A DNA stretch of 19,652 bases from Elusimicrobia bacterium RIFCSPLOWO2_01_FULL_59_12 (GCA_001800075.1 MGUR01000049.1:7716-27367); one strand, 5' to 3'. Counted from the stretch's first letter, positions 5,907 through 13,173 are shown. Notes: generated by a model not told the origin, from the sequence alone. Translations and numbers: made by a program.

Positions 5907-6878
5907 ATGATCCCCTTTCTCCTGCGCCGCAGTCTTCATCTGATTCCCACGCTGATCGGGATTTCCTTGATCAGTTTCTTCCTGATGCAGCTGGCGCCGG
6001 GGGGACCTGTTGATCAGATCGCGGATATGAACCCTCACGTGACGCCGGAAGCCAAAGCGCGCATCCGCAGCGACCTCGGACTCGACCGCCCGATCCCGGC
6101 GCAGTATGTGAGCTGGGTCAAGCGCATGGCCTTTCTGGATTTCGGGACGTCGTTCACGGATGGGCGCCCCGTGATCCGGAAGATTTCCGAGCGGCTGCCC
6201 GCGACCATTCTGCTCAACATCCTGTCGATCGGTCTGATGATCCTGCTGGCGCTGCCCATCGGGTGGCTGTCCGCGATCCGCGCGAATTCGCTCTTTGATA
6301 AAGCCATGACGGTCTTGGTCTTTGTCGGTTTTTCCATGCCCACCTACGCGCTGGCGCTTTGGCTGATGATCCTCTTCGGATTGAACCTGGGGTGGCTCCC
6401 GATCTCGGGTTGGTCTTCGCTGAACTTTATCGAGGTGCCGCTCTGGCGGAAGGCCCTGGATATCGCGCAGCACCTGATCATGCCCACGCTGGTGCTGGGA
6501 CTCACCTCGCTCGCAGGTCTCTCGCGCTATGCCCGGAACAGTTTGCTGGAGGTCATTCATCAGGATTACATCCGGGCGGCGCGGGCGAAGGGGCTCTCCT
6601 TCCGGCGGGTGTACGGGGTGCACGCGGCGCGCAACGCGCTCATCCCGATGGTGACCCTGGTGGGGTTGATGCTGCCGGATATTATCGGAGGCGGCGTGAT
6701 CATTGAAACGATCTTCGCCTATCCCGGGATCGGCCGGCTGGGTTACGAAGCGATCATGACTCGCGACTATAACCTGATCATGGCCCTCACGGTGATTTCC
6801 GCCGCGCTGACCGTGTTGGGCAACTTTCTGGCGGACGCGCTGTACGCGTACGCCGATCCGAGGATCCGATACAAATGA
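5907..6878 (+). CDS. dppB: Dipeptide/oligopeptide ABC transporter permease (DppB/OppB type)
   Basis: This 323-residue inner-membrane permease opens with the usual L-L-R-R-S-L-H-L-I-P-T-L-I-G-I-S segment. The periplasmic stretch contains L-G-L-D-R-P-I-P-A-Q-Y and W-V-K-R-M-A-F-L-D-F-G-T-S, as in DppB proteins. Several hydrophobic segments follow (about residues 95-130, 133-160, 190-210 and the C-terminus). The cytoplasmic EAA-type loop D-Y-I-R-A-A-R-A-K-G-L-S (about residues 215-230) contacts the ATPases. It would form the channel with the DppC-type permease. Length is normal for the family. The ribosome-binding sequence GAGGG (5895-5899) is provided by the arm of the upstream palindrome. Confidence 0.93.
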   Translation: MIPFLLRRSLHLIPTLIGISLISFFLMQLAPGGPVDQIADMNPHVTPEAKARIRSDLGLDRPIPAQYVSWVKRMAFLDFGTSFTDGRPVIRKISERLPATILLNILSIGLMILLALPIGWLSAIRANSLFDKAMTVLVFVGFSMPTYALALWLMILFGLNLGWLPISGWSSLNFIEVPLWRKALDIAQHLIMPTLVLGLTSLAGLSRYARNSLLEVIHQDYIRAARAKGLSFRRVYGVHAARNALIPMVTLVGLMLPDIIGGGVIIETIFAYPGIGRLGYEAIMTRDYNLIMALTVISAALTVLGNFLADALYAYADPRIRYK

Positions 6879-6880
6879 AT

Positions 6881-6970
6881 GGAACAGGGTGTGTGGAAGA
6901 TAGAGGATGGTCTAGGAATTACTTTATGAAGGGGTCCCCTGACCATTCGCCATCCTCCACCCTCCAATTT
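6881..6970 (+). repeat. Imperfect GGATGG/CCATCC palindrome (junction 5)
   Basis: The left part (GGAACAGGG to GAGGATGGTC at 6912) and the right part (GACCATTCGCCATCC to CCTCC near 6965) form an imperfect inverted repeat around a short GGGGTCCCC palindrome at 6931-6939. Pairing is weaker than at the other junctions. It fills the gap between the two permease genes and leaves dppC without a visible ribosome-binding sequence. Confidence 0.6.
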
Positions 6971-6972
6971 CT

Positions 6973-7800
6973 ATGTTGAGTCTCTATCTCGAACGTTTTA
7001 AACGCAACCGCCTGGCGGCAGCCGGATTGGCAATCATCGTTCTTTTGACGCTGGGGGCCGCGCTTGCTCCGGCGCTTTGCCCTCAGGATCCCACCGCCCA
7101 GAACCTGACCCAGCGTTTGCAGGGGCCTTCGGCTCAACACTGGATGGGAACCGATGACCTGGGACGGGACGTTTTTTCCCGCCTGCTGACCGGAACGCGC
7201 GTCTCCTTATCGGTGGGGTTTGTGGCCGTGGGCATCGCGCTGGGGGTCGGGACCTGCCTCGGCCTTCTGGCCGGTTTCTTCGGCGGCCGGACCGATACGT
7301 TCATCATGCGGTGGGTGGACATCATGCTCTCGATTCCTACGCTCTTTCTGATCCTGGCGGTCCTCGCCTTTCTTGGCCCGAACATTTACAACGTCATGAT
7401 CATCATCGGCCTGACGTCCTGGCCGGGACTGACGCGGATGGTCCGGGGTGAATGTTTATCCGTGCGCGAACGCGAATATGTGCACGCTGCGCGCCTGTCA
7501 GGGGTCTCGACCCCGCGCCTGCTGTTTGTGCACATTCTTCCCAATGTGATCGCTCCGATCCTGGTGAGCGCGACGCTGGGCGTGGGCGGCGCGATCCTGA
7601 CCGAATCCGCGTTGTCCTTTCTGGGCTTGGGCGTCCAGCCCCCGATGCCTTCCTGGGGGAACATCCTGACGATCGGGAAGGATTATCTGCATATCGCCTG
7701 GTGGCTGTCGGTCTTTCCGGCCTGCGCCATCTTGATCACGGTGCTTGCGTTTAATCTTCTGGGGGAAGGGCTGAGGGATGTTCTGGACCCCCGAACCTGA
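6973..7800 (+). CDS. dppC: Dipeptide/oligopeptide ABC transporter permease (DppC/OppC type)
   Basis: This is the second permease subunit, 275 residues. It has the DppC N-terminal segment (F-K-R-N-R-L-A-A-A-G-L, then a membrane helix). The family signature H-W-M-G-T-D-D-L-G-R-D-V-F-S-R-L-L-T-G-T-R occurs around residues 56-76. The EAA loop is E-Y-V-H-A-A-R-L-S-G-V-S. Further membrane helices follow and it ends in L-G-E-G-L-R-D-V-L-D-P-R-T, the normal end of DppC proteins. It would pair with the upstream DppB-type subunit. The start codon at 6973 follows the junction repeat closely, with pyrimidine-rich sequence rather than a ribosome-binding site, so coupling to dppB translation is doubtful. 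The next gene begins one base after the stop, or overlaps if the alternative start is used. Confidence 0.93.
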   Translation: MLSLYLERFKRNRLAAAGLAIIVLLTLGAALAPALCPQDPTAQNLTQRLQGPSAQHWMGTDDLGRDVFSRLLTGTRVSLSVGFVAVGIALGVGTCLGLLAGFFGGRTDTFIMRWVDIMLSIPTLFLILAVLAFLGPNIYNVMIIIGLTSWPGLTRMVRGECLSVREREYVHAARLSGVSTPRLLFVHILPNVIAPILVSATLGVGGAILTESALSFLGLGVQPPMPSWGNILTIGKDYLHIAWWLSVFPACAILITVLAFNLLGEGLRDVLDPRT

Positions 7801-7801
7801 C

Positions 7802-8575
7802 ATGTTGACGATCGATCATCTCACCGTAGAGTACTACCGCCGCGGCAAGGTCATTCCCGCCGTGCGCGCGCTGTCGTTGTCGATAGCCCCGGGTGAAACC
7901 CTGGGCCTGGTGGGGGAATCGGGAAGCGGCAAAAGCACGGTGGCGCTGGCCGTTCTGCGCTTGATCCCGCCGCAGGACGGGACGATTCGTGAAGGGCGCA
8001 TTCTTTTTCAGGACCAGGACCTGCTTCGGATGGATGAAGAGGCCCTGCGCCGGGTCCGCGGAAAGAACATCAGCATGATCTTTCAGGATCCCTTCACGGC
8101 CCTGAATCCCGTCATGACCATCGGAGAACAGATGGCGGAGGGGCCGGCGGCCCATGGGATGGTCGTTTCGCTCGAAGAGGCGCTGACGCATGTCCAACTG
8201 GACCCCGGGCGCGTGTTAAAGGCCTATCCGCATCAGCTTTCCGGCGGCCAGAGACAGCGCGTGCTGATCGCCAGCGCGATCCTGACTCGCCCTCAGCTCC
8301 TGCTGGCGGACGAGCCGACCACCGCTCTCGATGTGCTGGTGCAGAAAGACATCCTGGAGCTCCTGTTTTCCCTGCAGAAGGAACTCGGTATGGGGGTCCT
8401 GTTGATTTCGCATAACCTGGGACTGGTGGCGCGCTATACGCAGAGGATTGCGGTGATGAAGGATGGCGAAATCGTCGAACAGGGCGCTCCCAAAGAGCTG
8501 TTCAGCCACCCCCGTCACGCCTACACGCAGGAGCTCATCGGCGCCCTGCCCAAACTGCTATATTCTCGGCCATGA
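7802..8575 (+). CDS. dppD: Peptide ABC transporter ATPase (DppD/OppD type), short form
   Basis: This cytoplasmic ATPase energises peptide import. It has Walker A G-E-S-G-S-G-K-S-T (residues 38-46), Q-loop I-F-Q-D-P, signature L-S-G-G-Q-R-Q-R, Walker B L-L-L-A-D-E-P, D-loop T-A-L-D, and the switch His in I-S-H-N. The residue after the switch His is Asn where Asp is usual. At 257 residues it is about 60 shorter than typical DppD, ending just after Y-T-Q-E-L-I-G-A-L-P. The C-terminal oligopeptide-transporter extension is therefore missing. Start 7802 gives the standard N-terminus (M-L-T-I-D-H-L-T-V). ATG 7778, overlapping dppC, has a better ribosome-binding sequence (GGGGAAGG) and is a real alternative. 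The end overlaps the next gene by ATGA. Confidence 0.9.
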   Translation: MLTIDHLTVEYYRRGKVIPAVRALSLSIAPGETLGLVGESGSGKSTVALAVLRLIPPQDGTIREGRILFQDQDLLRMDEEALRRVRGKNISMIFQDPFTALNPVMTIGEQMAEGPAAHGMVVSLEEALTHVQLDPGRVLKAYPHQLSGGQRQRVLIASAILTRPQLLLADEPTTALDVLVQKDILELLFSLQKELGMGVLLISHNLGLVARYTQRIAVMKDGEIVEQGAPKELFSHPRHAYTQELIGALPKLLYSRP

Positions 8576-9360
8576 GTCAAACCTCCTTACTGCTCGAAGG
8601 GCGAGGGCTCTCCAAAGCGTTTCCGATCGAGGGGGGGGTTTTTCGTCATCAGGTCGGTTCCGTACAGGCCTTAAGGGACGTGTCATTCCGGATCTCCAAA
8701 GGAGAGACCTTGGCCGTGGTGGGCGGTTCCGGCTGCGGCAAATCGACTCTCGCCAGGATTATCTCCGGTCTCCTGCCGCCGGATGCGGGAACCCTGCAGT
8801 GGGACGGTCAGTCCATGGCGGGCTGGCGCCGGCTGGACCGCGCGCGCCGCATCCAGATGATTTTTCAGGATCCCTTTGCGTCCCTGAATCCCAAACTCTC
8901 GATTGGAACGCAGCTGCGCGAAGTCGTGCGCCTCGCCGGGGCGACGGCCGCGGAGGAGCGCGGCCGCTGCGAACAGTTGTTGAAATCCGTAGGATTATCG
9001 GGTGATGCGCTTTCCCATTATCCGTTTCAATTTTCCGGAGGACAGCGCCAGAGGATCGCGATCGCGCGGGCGCTGGCGATGAAGCCGGCGCTCCTGATCG
9101 CGGATGAGCCGCTGTCGGCTTTGGATGTGACCATCCAGGCGCATATTCTCGAATTGCTGAAAGAGCTCAAGAAAACCTACGCGCTGACGGTCCTGTTCAT
9201 CAGCCACGACCTGGCGGTGGTAGACAGTTTCGCCGACCGGGTGATCGTGCTTCAGAACGGCGGGGTGGTGGAAGAAGGACCCGTCGACACGCTGCTGTCT
9301 TGCCCCCGGCATGCGCACACGCGCGCCCTGCTGGACGCCGTCCCCAGAATTCCAGACTAA
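8572..9360 (+). CDS. dppF: Peptide ABC transporter ATPase (DppF/OppF type), short form
   Basis: The second ATPase of the importer has 262 residues. It has Walker A G-G-S-G-C-G-K-S-T (51-59), Q-loop I-F-Q-D-P-F-A-S-L-N-P, signature F-S-G-G-Q-R-Q-R, Walker B L-L-I-A-D-E-P, D-loop S-A-L-D and switch I-S-H-D, all consistent with an active ATPase. The Q-loop sequence with S-L-N-P is typical of the F-type partner, and it would form a heterodimer with the D-type subunit. Like its partner it stops after H-T-R-A-L-L-D-A-V-P, before the usual C-terminal extension. Its start overlaps the upstream stop in ATGA, so the two are probably made in equal amounts. The acyl-CoA ligase gene begins three bases after its stop. 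Confidence 0.92.
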   Translation: MSQTSLLLEGRGLSKAFPIEGGVFRHQVGSVQALRDVSFRISKGETLAVVGGSGCGKSTLARIISGLLPPDAGTLQWDGQSMAGWRRLDRARRIQMIFQDPFASLNPKLSIGTQLREVVRLAGATAAEERGRCEQLLKSVGLSGDALSHYPFQFSGGQRQRIAIARALAMKPALLIADEPLSALDVTIQAHILELLKELKKTYALTVLFISHDLAVVDSFADRVIVLQNGGVVEEGPVDTLLSCPRHAHTRALLDAVPRIPD

Positions 9361-9363
9361 CCC

Positions 9364-10938
9364 ATGAGCGCCAGCACCGTCCTCCATGAATTCATTGAGC
9401 GGCAGGCGAAAAACCGGCCTCGCGCCGACGCCCTCCTTTTCCGCGGGCAAACGCTGAGTTACGCGGCGCTTCAGGAACGCGTGGAGAAATGGGCGTCCGT
9501 TCTCACCCAGCGCGGCGTCAAATCCGGGGACGCTTACGGCATCGTGACGCGCAACTCCCCGGAGTTTGTGATCACTTTTTTTGCGCTGGTCCGCATCGGG
9601 GCGCGCGCCGTGCCGGTCAACTTCCTGCTCAAAGCCGATGAGATCGCTTATATTTTCAGCGACGCAAGCGTGGTGGGCGTCATCACCCAGCCGCCGTTTC
9701 TCGGGGCCGTCCTGGAAGCTCGCAAGCAGCTTCCGGGACTGCGTGATGTCGTGGTCACGGGCGACCTGCCTGCCGGCAGGCAGGACCGGCGCGAGGATGT
9801 TCTTTCGTTTAATCAGCTCTTGGGAGGCGCCCTCCCCGCCCCCCTCCCGCCCCGCGCCTCCGACCCGGAAGAGATCGCGATGATCATTTACACCTCCGGC
9901 ACCACCGGGAAACCCAAGGGGGCGATGCTGACCCACCGGAATTTCATCGCCAATGTGGAGCAATGTCTCGGCAGGGTGGCCTTGAGCAACAAGGACACTT
10001 TTTTGTGCCTGCTCCCGATGTTCCACTCCTTTTCCTGGACCGTGTGCGTATTGATCCCGCTGTGCCTGGGGTCCGCGACGGTCATCATCGAATCGATCCA
10101 GCCCTTTGGCGAGGTCATCAAACAGATCCTGAGGCACCGGGTGAAGATTTTCGTGGCCGTGCCTCCGATCTATGCCGCCCTCTTGCGCGTTCCCTTCTGG
10201 CGCCCGCTCAAATTCATCAATCCCTTGCGGCTTTGCATCGCGGGAGCGGCCGCCCTGCCGGTGCCCGTGCATCAGGCCTTTGAAGCCAAGTTCGGGATAC
10301 CTCTCATGGAAGGGTACGGTCTTACGGAAGCCAGCCCGGTGGTCTGCTTGAACCCGGAAGAAAAACGCGTGCCCGGTTCTATCGGGAAAGCCCTCCCGGG
10401 CATCCGGCTCCGCATTGTGGATGAGGCCGGCCAGGACGTGCCGCCGGGCGGGGTGGGGGAAATCTGCATTCAAGGCGAAAATGTGATGAAAGGGTACTAT
10501 CATCAAGACCAGGCCACGCGGGACGCGTTTCTGGACGAGGCGCATCAGTGGCTGCGTTCCGGAGACCTCGGCCATATCGATGCGGACGGCTACGTGACGA
10601 TTTCTGACCGGAAGAAAGATTTGATTATCGTGAAAGGTCTGAATGTCTACCCCAAGGAAGTCGAAGACGTCCTCTTGTCGCACGCGGCGGTTCAGGATGC
10701 GGCGGTGATCGGACTCCAGGATGAAACCGGTGACGAACTCATTCTGGCCTATGTGACGCTCAAGGAAGGCGCTCAGGTGGACAAGCAGGACCTCTTGAAG
10801 CTCTGCCGGAAAAGTTTGGCGCCTTACAAGTGCCCGCGCGATCTGGAGGTTCGCAAGGAACTTCCCAAGAACACGTTGGGGAAGGTCTTGAAGCGCGCGC
10901 TGCGCAACGAAGCGGCCGCGGCCCGCCGCCGGGCCTGA
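9364..10938 (+). CDS. AMP-forming fatty-acyl-CoA ligase / acyl-CoA synthetase
   Basis: This 524-residue member of the ANL adenylate-forming superfamily activates a carboxylic acid with ATP and transfers it to CoA. It has the phosphate-binding loop Y-T-S-G-T-T-G-K-P-K-G (residues 176-186), the Y-G-L-T-E-A-S-P motif, R-S-G-D-L, the hinge S-D-R-K-K-D, and the catalytic lysine in N-T-L-G-K507-V-L-K. Length and motifs suit a long-chain acyl-CoA ligase (FadD-like), but substrate chain length cannot be read directly. Residues 135-140 (L-P-A-G-R-Q) are encoded by a perfect 20-bp palindrome and look like an insertion in a surface region before the phosphate loop. It lies three bases after the transporter operon with no promoter, so it is probably co-transcribed. 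No clear ribosome-binding sequence precedes ATG 9364. Confidence 0.88.
   Translation: MSASTVLHEFIERQAKNRPRADALLFRGQTLSYAALQERVEKWASVLTQRGVKSGDAYGIVTRNSPEFVITFFALVRIGARAVPVNFLLKADEIAYIFSDASVVGVITQPPFLGAVLEARKQLPGLRDVVVTGDLPAGRQDRREDVLSFNQLLGGALPAPLPPRASDPEEIAMIIYTSGTTGKPKGAMLTHRNFIANVEQCLGRVALSNKDTFLCLLPMFHSFSWTVCVLIPLCLGSATVIIESIQPFGEVIKQILRHRVKIFVAVPPIYAALLRVPFWRPLKFINPLRLCIAGAAALPVPVHQAFEAKFGIPLMEGYGLTEASPVVCLNPEEKRVPGSIGKALPGIRLRIVDEAGQDVPPGGVGEICIQGENVMKGYYHQDQATRDAFLDEAHQWLRSGDLGHIDADGYVTISDRKKDLIIVKGLNVYPKEVEDVLLSHAAVQDAAVIGLQDETGDELILAYVTLKEGAQVDKQDLLKLCRKSLAPYKCPRDLEVRKELPKNTLGKVLKRALRNEAAAARRRA
9765..9784 (+). repeat. 20-bp perfect palindrome inside a coding sequence
   Basis: CCTGCCTGCC is followed at once by its exact reverse complement. 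Within the acyl-CoA ligase it is read as L-P-A-G-R-Q without breaking the frame. The same protein word is, to my recollection, seen as an in-frame insertion in proteins of some uncultured bacterial phyla. Confidence 0.85.
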
Positions 10939-10955
10939 TCCCCTCCCCCGCTCCC

Positions 10956-12368
10956 ATGATCTCCTTCCATGATGTCATCGTCTCGAGCTGCCGCCGTCTT
11001 CGCGTAGACCCCTACTGGGTCGGCGGTACGGTGCGGGACCGGCTTCTGGGCCGGGACCTGCATGACTGGGACCTGGTGTGCGCTCAGGCCCGGCGCGCCG
11101 CCTCCGCCGTCGCCCGCCGTCTTTCCGCCAAACTCATCGTCCTGGACGAGCAGCACCGGATTTATCGCGTCATCCTTCCGAACCGGACCACGCTCGACTT
11201 CGCCGAGCTTCAGGGGACAACCATCCAGCAGGACCTGTCGCGCCGGGATTTCACCCTCAATGCCATGGCCCTTCCCCTCACCCCGGCGGGCGTGAAAGGG
11301 TTGATCGATCCGTTTAACGGGCAAAAAGATCTGAAAAATGGGATTCTGCGCGCGCTGTCCCGGAAGGTTTTTGTGGAGGATCCGCTCCGACTGCTTCGCG
11401 CCTACCGCATGGCGGCTCAGTTCAACCTCGCGATCGAACCCCGGACATCCCGCTGGATCGTCGCCGAACAGAAGCGTCTGAACCGGGCGGCGCGCGAACG
11501 GGTGCGTGAGGAGTTGCTTCGCCTTTTGAGCCAGACGCAATCCGGAGACGCGCTGGCCGCCATGGACAAGAGCGGCCTGCTGACGACTATTTTTCCGGAG
11601 CTCGAGGCCGGCCGCCGCGTGGGGGTGGCCTATTACGGGAAGGGCGGGGTGGTCAAACACCATTTGCAGAGTGTGGCCAATGTGGAATGGCTTCTCGAAC
11701 GGCTGGATGCGGTGGCGTTCATTGAAAGAACGTCGGTTCTGGGCAAGGTTCAAAACTATGTTCGCCAGCTTGTGGGAGGGGTTCCGCGTGCCGCGCTTCT
11801 CAAGCTGGGCGCGCTCCTGCACGATATCGGGAAGCCGGCCACCGCGGAGGTGATCCGGGGCCGGTTGCGCTTTTTCGGCCATGAGGAGGTGGGCGCCCAG
11901 ATCGCCCACAGGACGCTGGGCGCCCTGCGATTCAGCCGTCAGGAGGGGAGCCTGATCCGCCTCTGGGTGCGGCATCATATGCGGCCCGGCAATCTGGCGA
12001 GCGCCCCGCGGCTGACCGAGAAGGCCATGGCGCGATTTTTCCGGGATCTGGGGGAGGATGGCGTGGGGATGCTGCTCCTCTCGCTGGGGGACCACTATAC
12101 GTATCTTGCGCGTTCTCAATGGGGCAAGGCGAAAGACGCCGTGGAGAAAACAGCGCAGCGGCTCCTGTCGGCGTATTACCTGAAGCGCGAACGGGTCCTG
12201 CCGCCCAAAATCGTAGACGGACACGATTTGATGAAAGCGCTGCATTTGAAGCCGGGGCCCGTGATCGGGACGCTGCTTGAAGCCGTCAGGGACGCGCAGG
12301 CGGGCGGGAAGGTGAAAACGCGGGACGAAGCGCTCGCTTTTGCAAGGCGGGTGCGTAAATCTACTTAA
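10956..12368 (+). CDS. cca: CCA tRNA nucleotidyltransferase / poly(A) polymerase family with HD domain
   Basis: This is a 470-residue class II nucleotidyltransferase. The head domain has G23-G-T-V-R-D and the metal-binding pair D37-W-D39, followed by the R-R-D-F-T-L-N-A-M-A motif and E-D-P-L-R-L-L-R-A-Y-R-M. The C-terminal half has an HD-type phosphohydrolase motif H289-D290-I-G-K-P. This arrangement is seen in bacterial CCA-adding enzymes and poly(A) polymerases. CCA addition is favoured because the nearby tRNA lacks an encoded CCA, but a poly(A) polymerase or an enzyme adding only CC or A cannot be excluded. ATG 10956 is chosen over an upstream GTG at 10830, which would give an N-terminal stretch without family similarity inside the ligase gene. 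Its stop overlaps the convergent receiver gene by 8 bp. Confidence 0.87.
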   Translation: MISFHDVIVSSCRRLRVDPYWVGGTVRDRLLGRDLHDWDLVCAQARRAASAVARRLSAKLIVLDEQHRIYRVILPNRTTLDFAELQGTTIQQDLSRRDFTLNAMALPLTPAGVKGLIDPFNGQKDLKNGILRALSRKVFVEDPLRLLRAYRMAAQFNLAIEPRTSRWIVAEQKRLNRAARERVREELLRLLSQTQSGDALAAMDKSGLLTTIFPELEAGRRVGVAYYGKGGVVKHHLQSVANVEWLLERLDAVAFIERTSVLGKVQNYVRQLVGGVPRAALLKLGALLHDIGKPATAEVIRGRLRFFGHEEVGAQIAHRTLGALRFSRQEGSLIRLWVRHHMRPGNLASAPRLTEKAMARFFRDLGEDGVGMLLLSLGDHYTYLARSQWGKAKDAVEKTAQRLLSAYYLKRERVLPPKIVDGHDLMKALHLKPGPVIGTLLEAVRDAQAGGKVKTRDEALAFARRVRKST

Positions 12369-12726
12369 GGAGCGGTTCGAGTTTCGCCCAGGCGCGTTCC
12401 CAATCGATGGGTTTAAGGATGTAAGCTCTCGCGCCGACTTCAAAACCCTTTTCGACGTCCGCGATTTTATCGGTGGCGGTCAGCAGGACCAGCGGGATAT
12501 TCTGCGTCGCTTTGTTTTCTTTCAACCCCCGCAGCAGCGTGAAGCCATCCAATCCCGGCATCGCGACATCCGAAATGATCAAATCCGGCCGGTGTTTTTG
12601 CGCGGAGTGATAGGCTTCCTCGGGGTCGCTCATGCACATCACCTGGAACCCCTTGGTTTTGAGGAATTTTTCAACGATCAGCAGGATGGAAGGGTCGTCA
12701 TCCACGATCATGATCGTTTTTGTCAT
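12361..12726 (-). CDS. Single-domain response regulator (CheY-like receiver)
   Basis: This 121-residue receiver has no output domain. Conserved sites are the acidic cluster D9-D10-D11, phosphoacceptor D53 in I-I-S-D-V-A-M-P-G, T83 in L-L-T-A, and K105 in L-K-P. It would accept a phosphoryl group from a kinase or HPt and signal by protein contact. The C-terminal helix reads K-P-I-D-W-E-R-A-W, shared with the upstream gene and suggesting a tandem duplication. Start 12726 (M-T-K-T-I) is preferred to an upstream start at 12774 because it gives a standard receiver N-terminus and overlaps the upstream stop by ATGA. Its 3' end overlaps the convergent nucleotidyltransferase gene by 8 bp. Confidence 0.88.
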   Translation of the reverse strand: MTKTIMIVDDDPSILLIVEKFLKTKGFQVMCMSDPEEAYHSAQKHRPDLIISDVAMPGLDGFTLLRGLKENKATQNIPLVLLTATDKIADVEKGFEVGARAYILKPIDWERAWAKLEPLLK

Positions 12727-13106
12727 GGCTGCTCTTTCAGGAAGGATTCGATTTTGGGCCAGGCGACGGCCCAATCGAGGGGTTTCAGGAGGTAGGCCTG
12801 GGCCCCGATGGCAAAGCCCTTTTCGATATCGTCGATCTTGTCGCTGCCGGTGAGAAAAACAAGCGGGGTCTGGCAGGTGAGCCGGTTCAATTTGAATCCC
12901 TGGACGAGCGTAAACCCGTCCAACCCCGGCATCGCGATATCGGAGATGATCAGCCGGGGAACATCCGATTCCGCCATCGCGTAGGCGCGTTCCGGATCGG
13001 TGGTGGTCAACACGCGGAAGCCCTTGGCTTTCAGGTAGCGGCTGACGACATCCAGAATGAACGGATCGTCATCGACCACCAGGATGGGTTGATCAGTTTT
13101 CGGCAT
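12723..13106 (-). CDS. Single-domain response regulator (CheY-like receiver)
   Basis: This 127-residue receiver-only protein has D12-D13-D14, phosphoacceptor D56 in I-I-S-D-I-A-M-P-G, T in F-L-T-G, and K in L-L-K-P. It is a close paralogue of the following gene, including the D-W-x-x-A-W C-terminal segment. Start 13106 (M-P-K-T-D) is chosen over 13214 because residues before it are not receiver-like and would run through a hairpin and operator-like sequence. AGGAGG is present at 13127-13132 but lies about 20 bases upstream, with a perfect hairpin between it and the start codon. It is first in a two-gene unit, divergent from the OmpR-type regulator. Confidence 0.87.
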   Translation of the reverse strand: MPKTDQPILVVDDDPFILDVVSRYLKAKGFRVLTTTDPERAYAMAESDVPRLIISDIAMPGLDGFTLVQGFKLNRLTCQTPLVFLTGSDKIDDIEKGFAIGAQAYLLKPLDWAVAWPKIESFLKEQP

Positions 13107-13132
13107 AAAAGGGGCCTTGAAGGCCCCCTCCT
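13106..13132 (-). promoter_or_regulatory. Ribosome-binding sequence and hairpin before receiver start
   Basis: On the minus strand AGGAGG (13132-13127) is followed by a perfect inverted repeat (13127-13111, 8-bp stems, 1-base centre), TTTT and the ATG. Two bases of AGGAGG are shared with the stem. The unfolded spacing of about 20 bases is too long, but a folded hairpin would bring the site close to the start. It also resembles a small terminator, so attenuation is an alternative. Confidence 0.5.
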
Positions 13133-13145
13133 GTTTAACTCGAAC

Positions 13146-13166
13146 AGGTTGTAAATGCAAGGCAAA
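13146..13166. promoter_or_regulatory. Possible response-regulator binding site (copy 1)
   Basis: AGGTTGTAAAT (13146-13156) is identical to 19477-19487 upstream of the other receiver operon. TTGTAAA (13149-13155), a 4-base spacer and a degenerate AGGCAAA (13160-13166) form a weak 7-4-7 direct repeat. It lies between the divergent receiver pair and the OmpR-type regulator. Confidence 0.4.
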
Positions 13167-13173
13167 TATGGGG

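Noticed and set aside
5463..6623. Long antisense open frame spanning dppA and dppB
   Set aside because: It crosses two real genes and a repeat, has low-complexity composition and no domain pattern.
8995..10683. 562-codon antisense open frame opposite the acyl-CoA ligase
   Set aside because: The sense strand has complete ligase motifs; the antisense product is rich in His, Arg and Gln with no recognisable domain.
10830..10955. GTG-initiated extension of the nucleotidyltransferase
   Set aside because: It lies inside the ligase gene in another frame and encodes no family sequence; ATG 10956 gives the normal N-terminus.
10824..12443. 539-codon antisense open frame opposite the nucleotidyltransferase
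   Set aside because: It runs over the ligase end, the nucleotidyltransferase and a receiver gene, and shows no domain pattern.
13111..13127. Intrinsic terminator for a plus-strand transcript
   Set aside because: No T-run follows on the plus strand. On the minus strand a short TTTT follows, but it lies directly before a start codon, so a regulatory hairpin is more likely.
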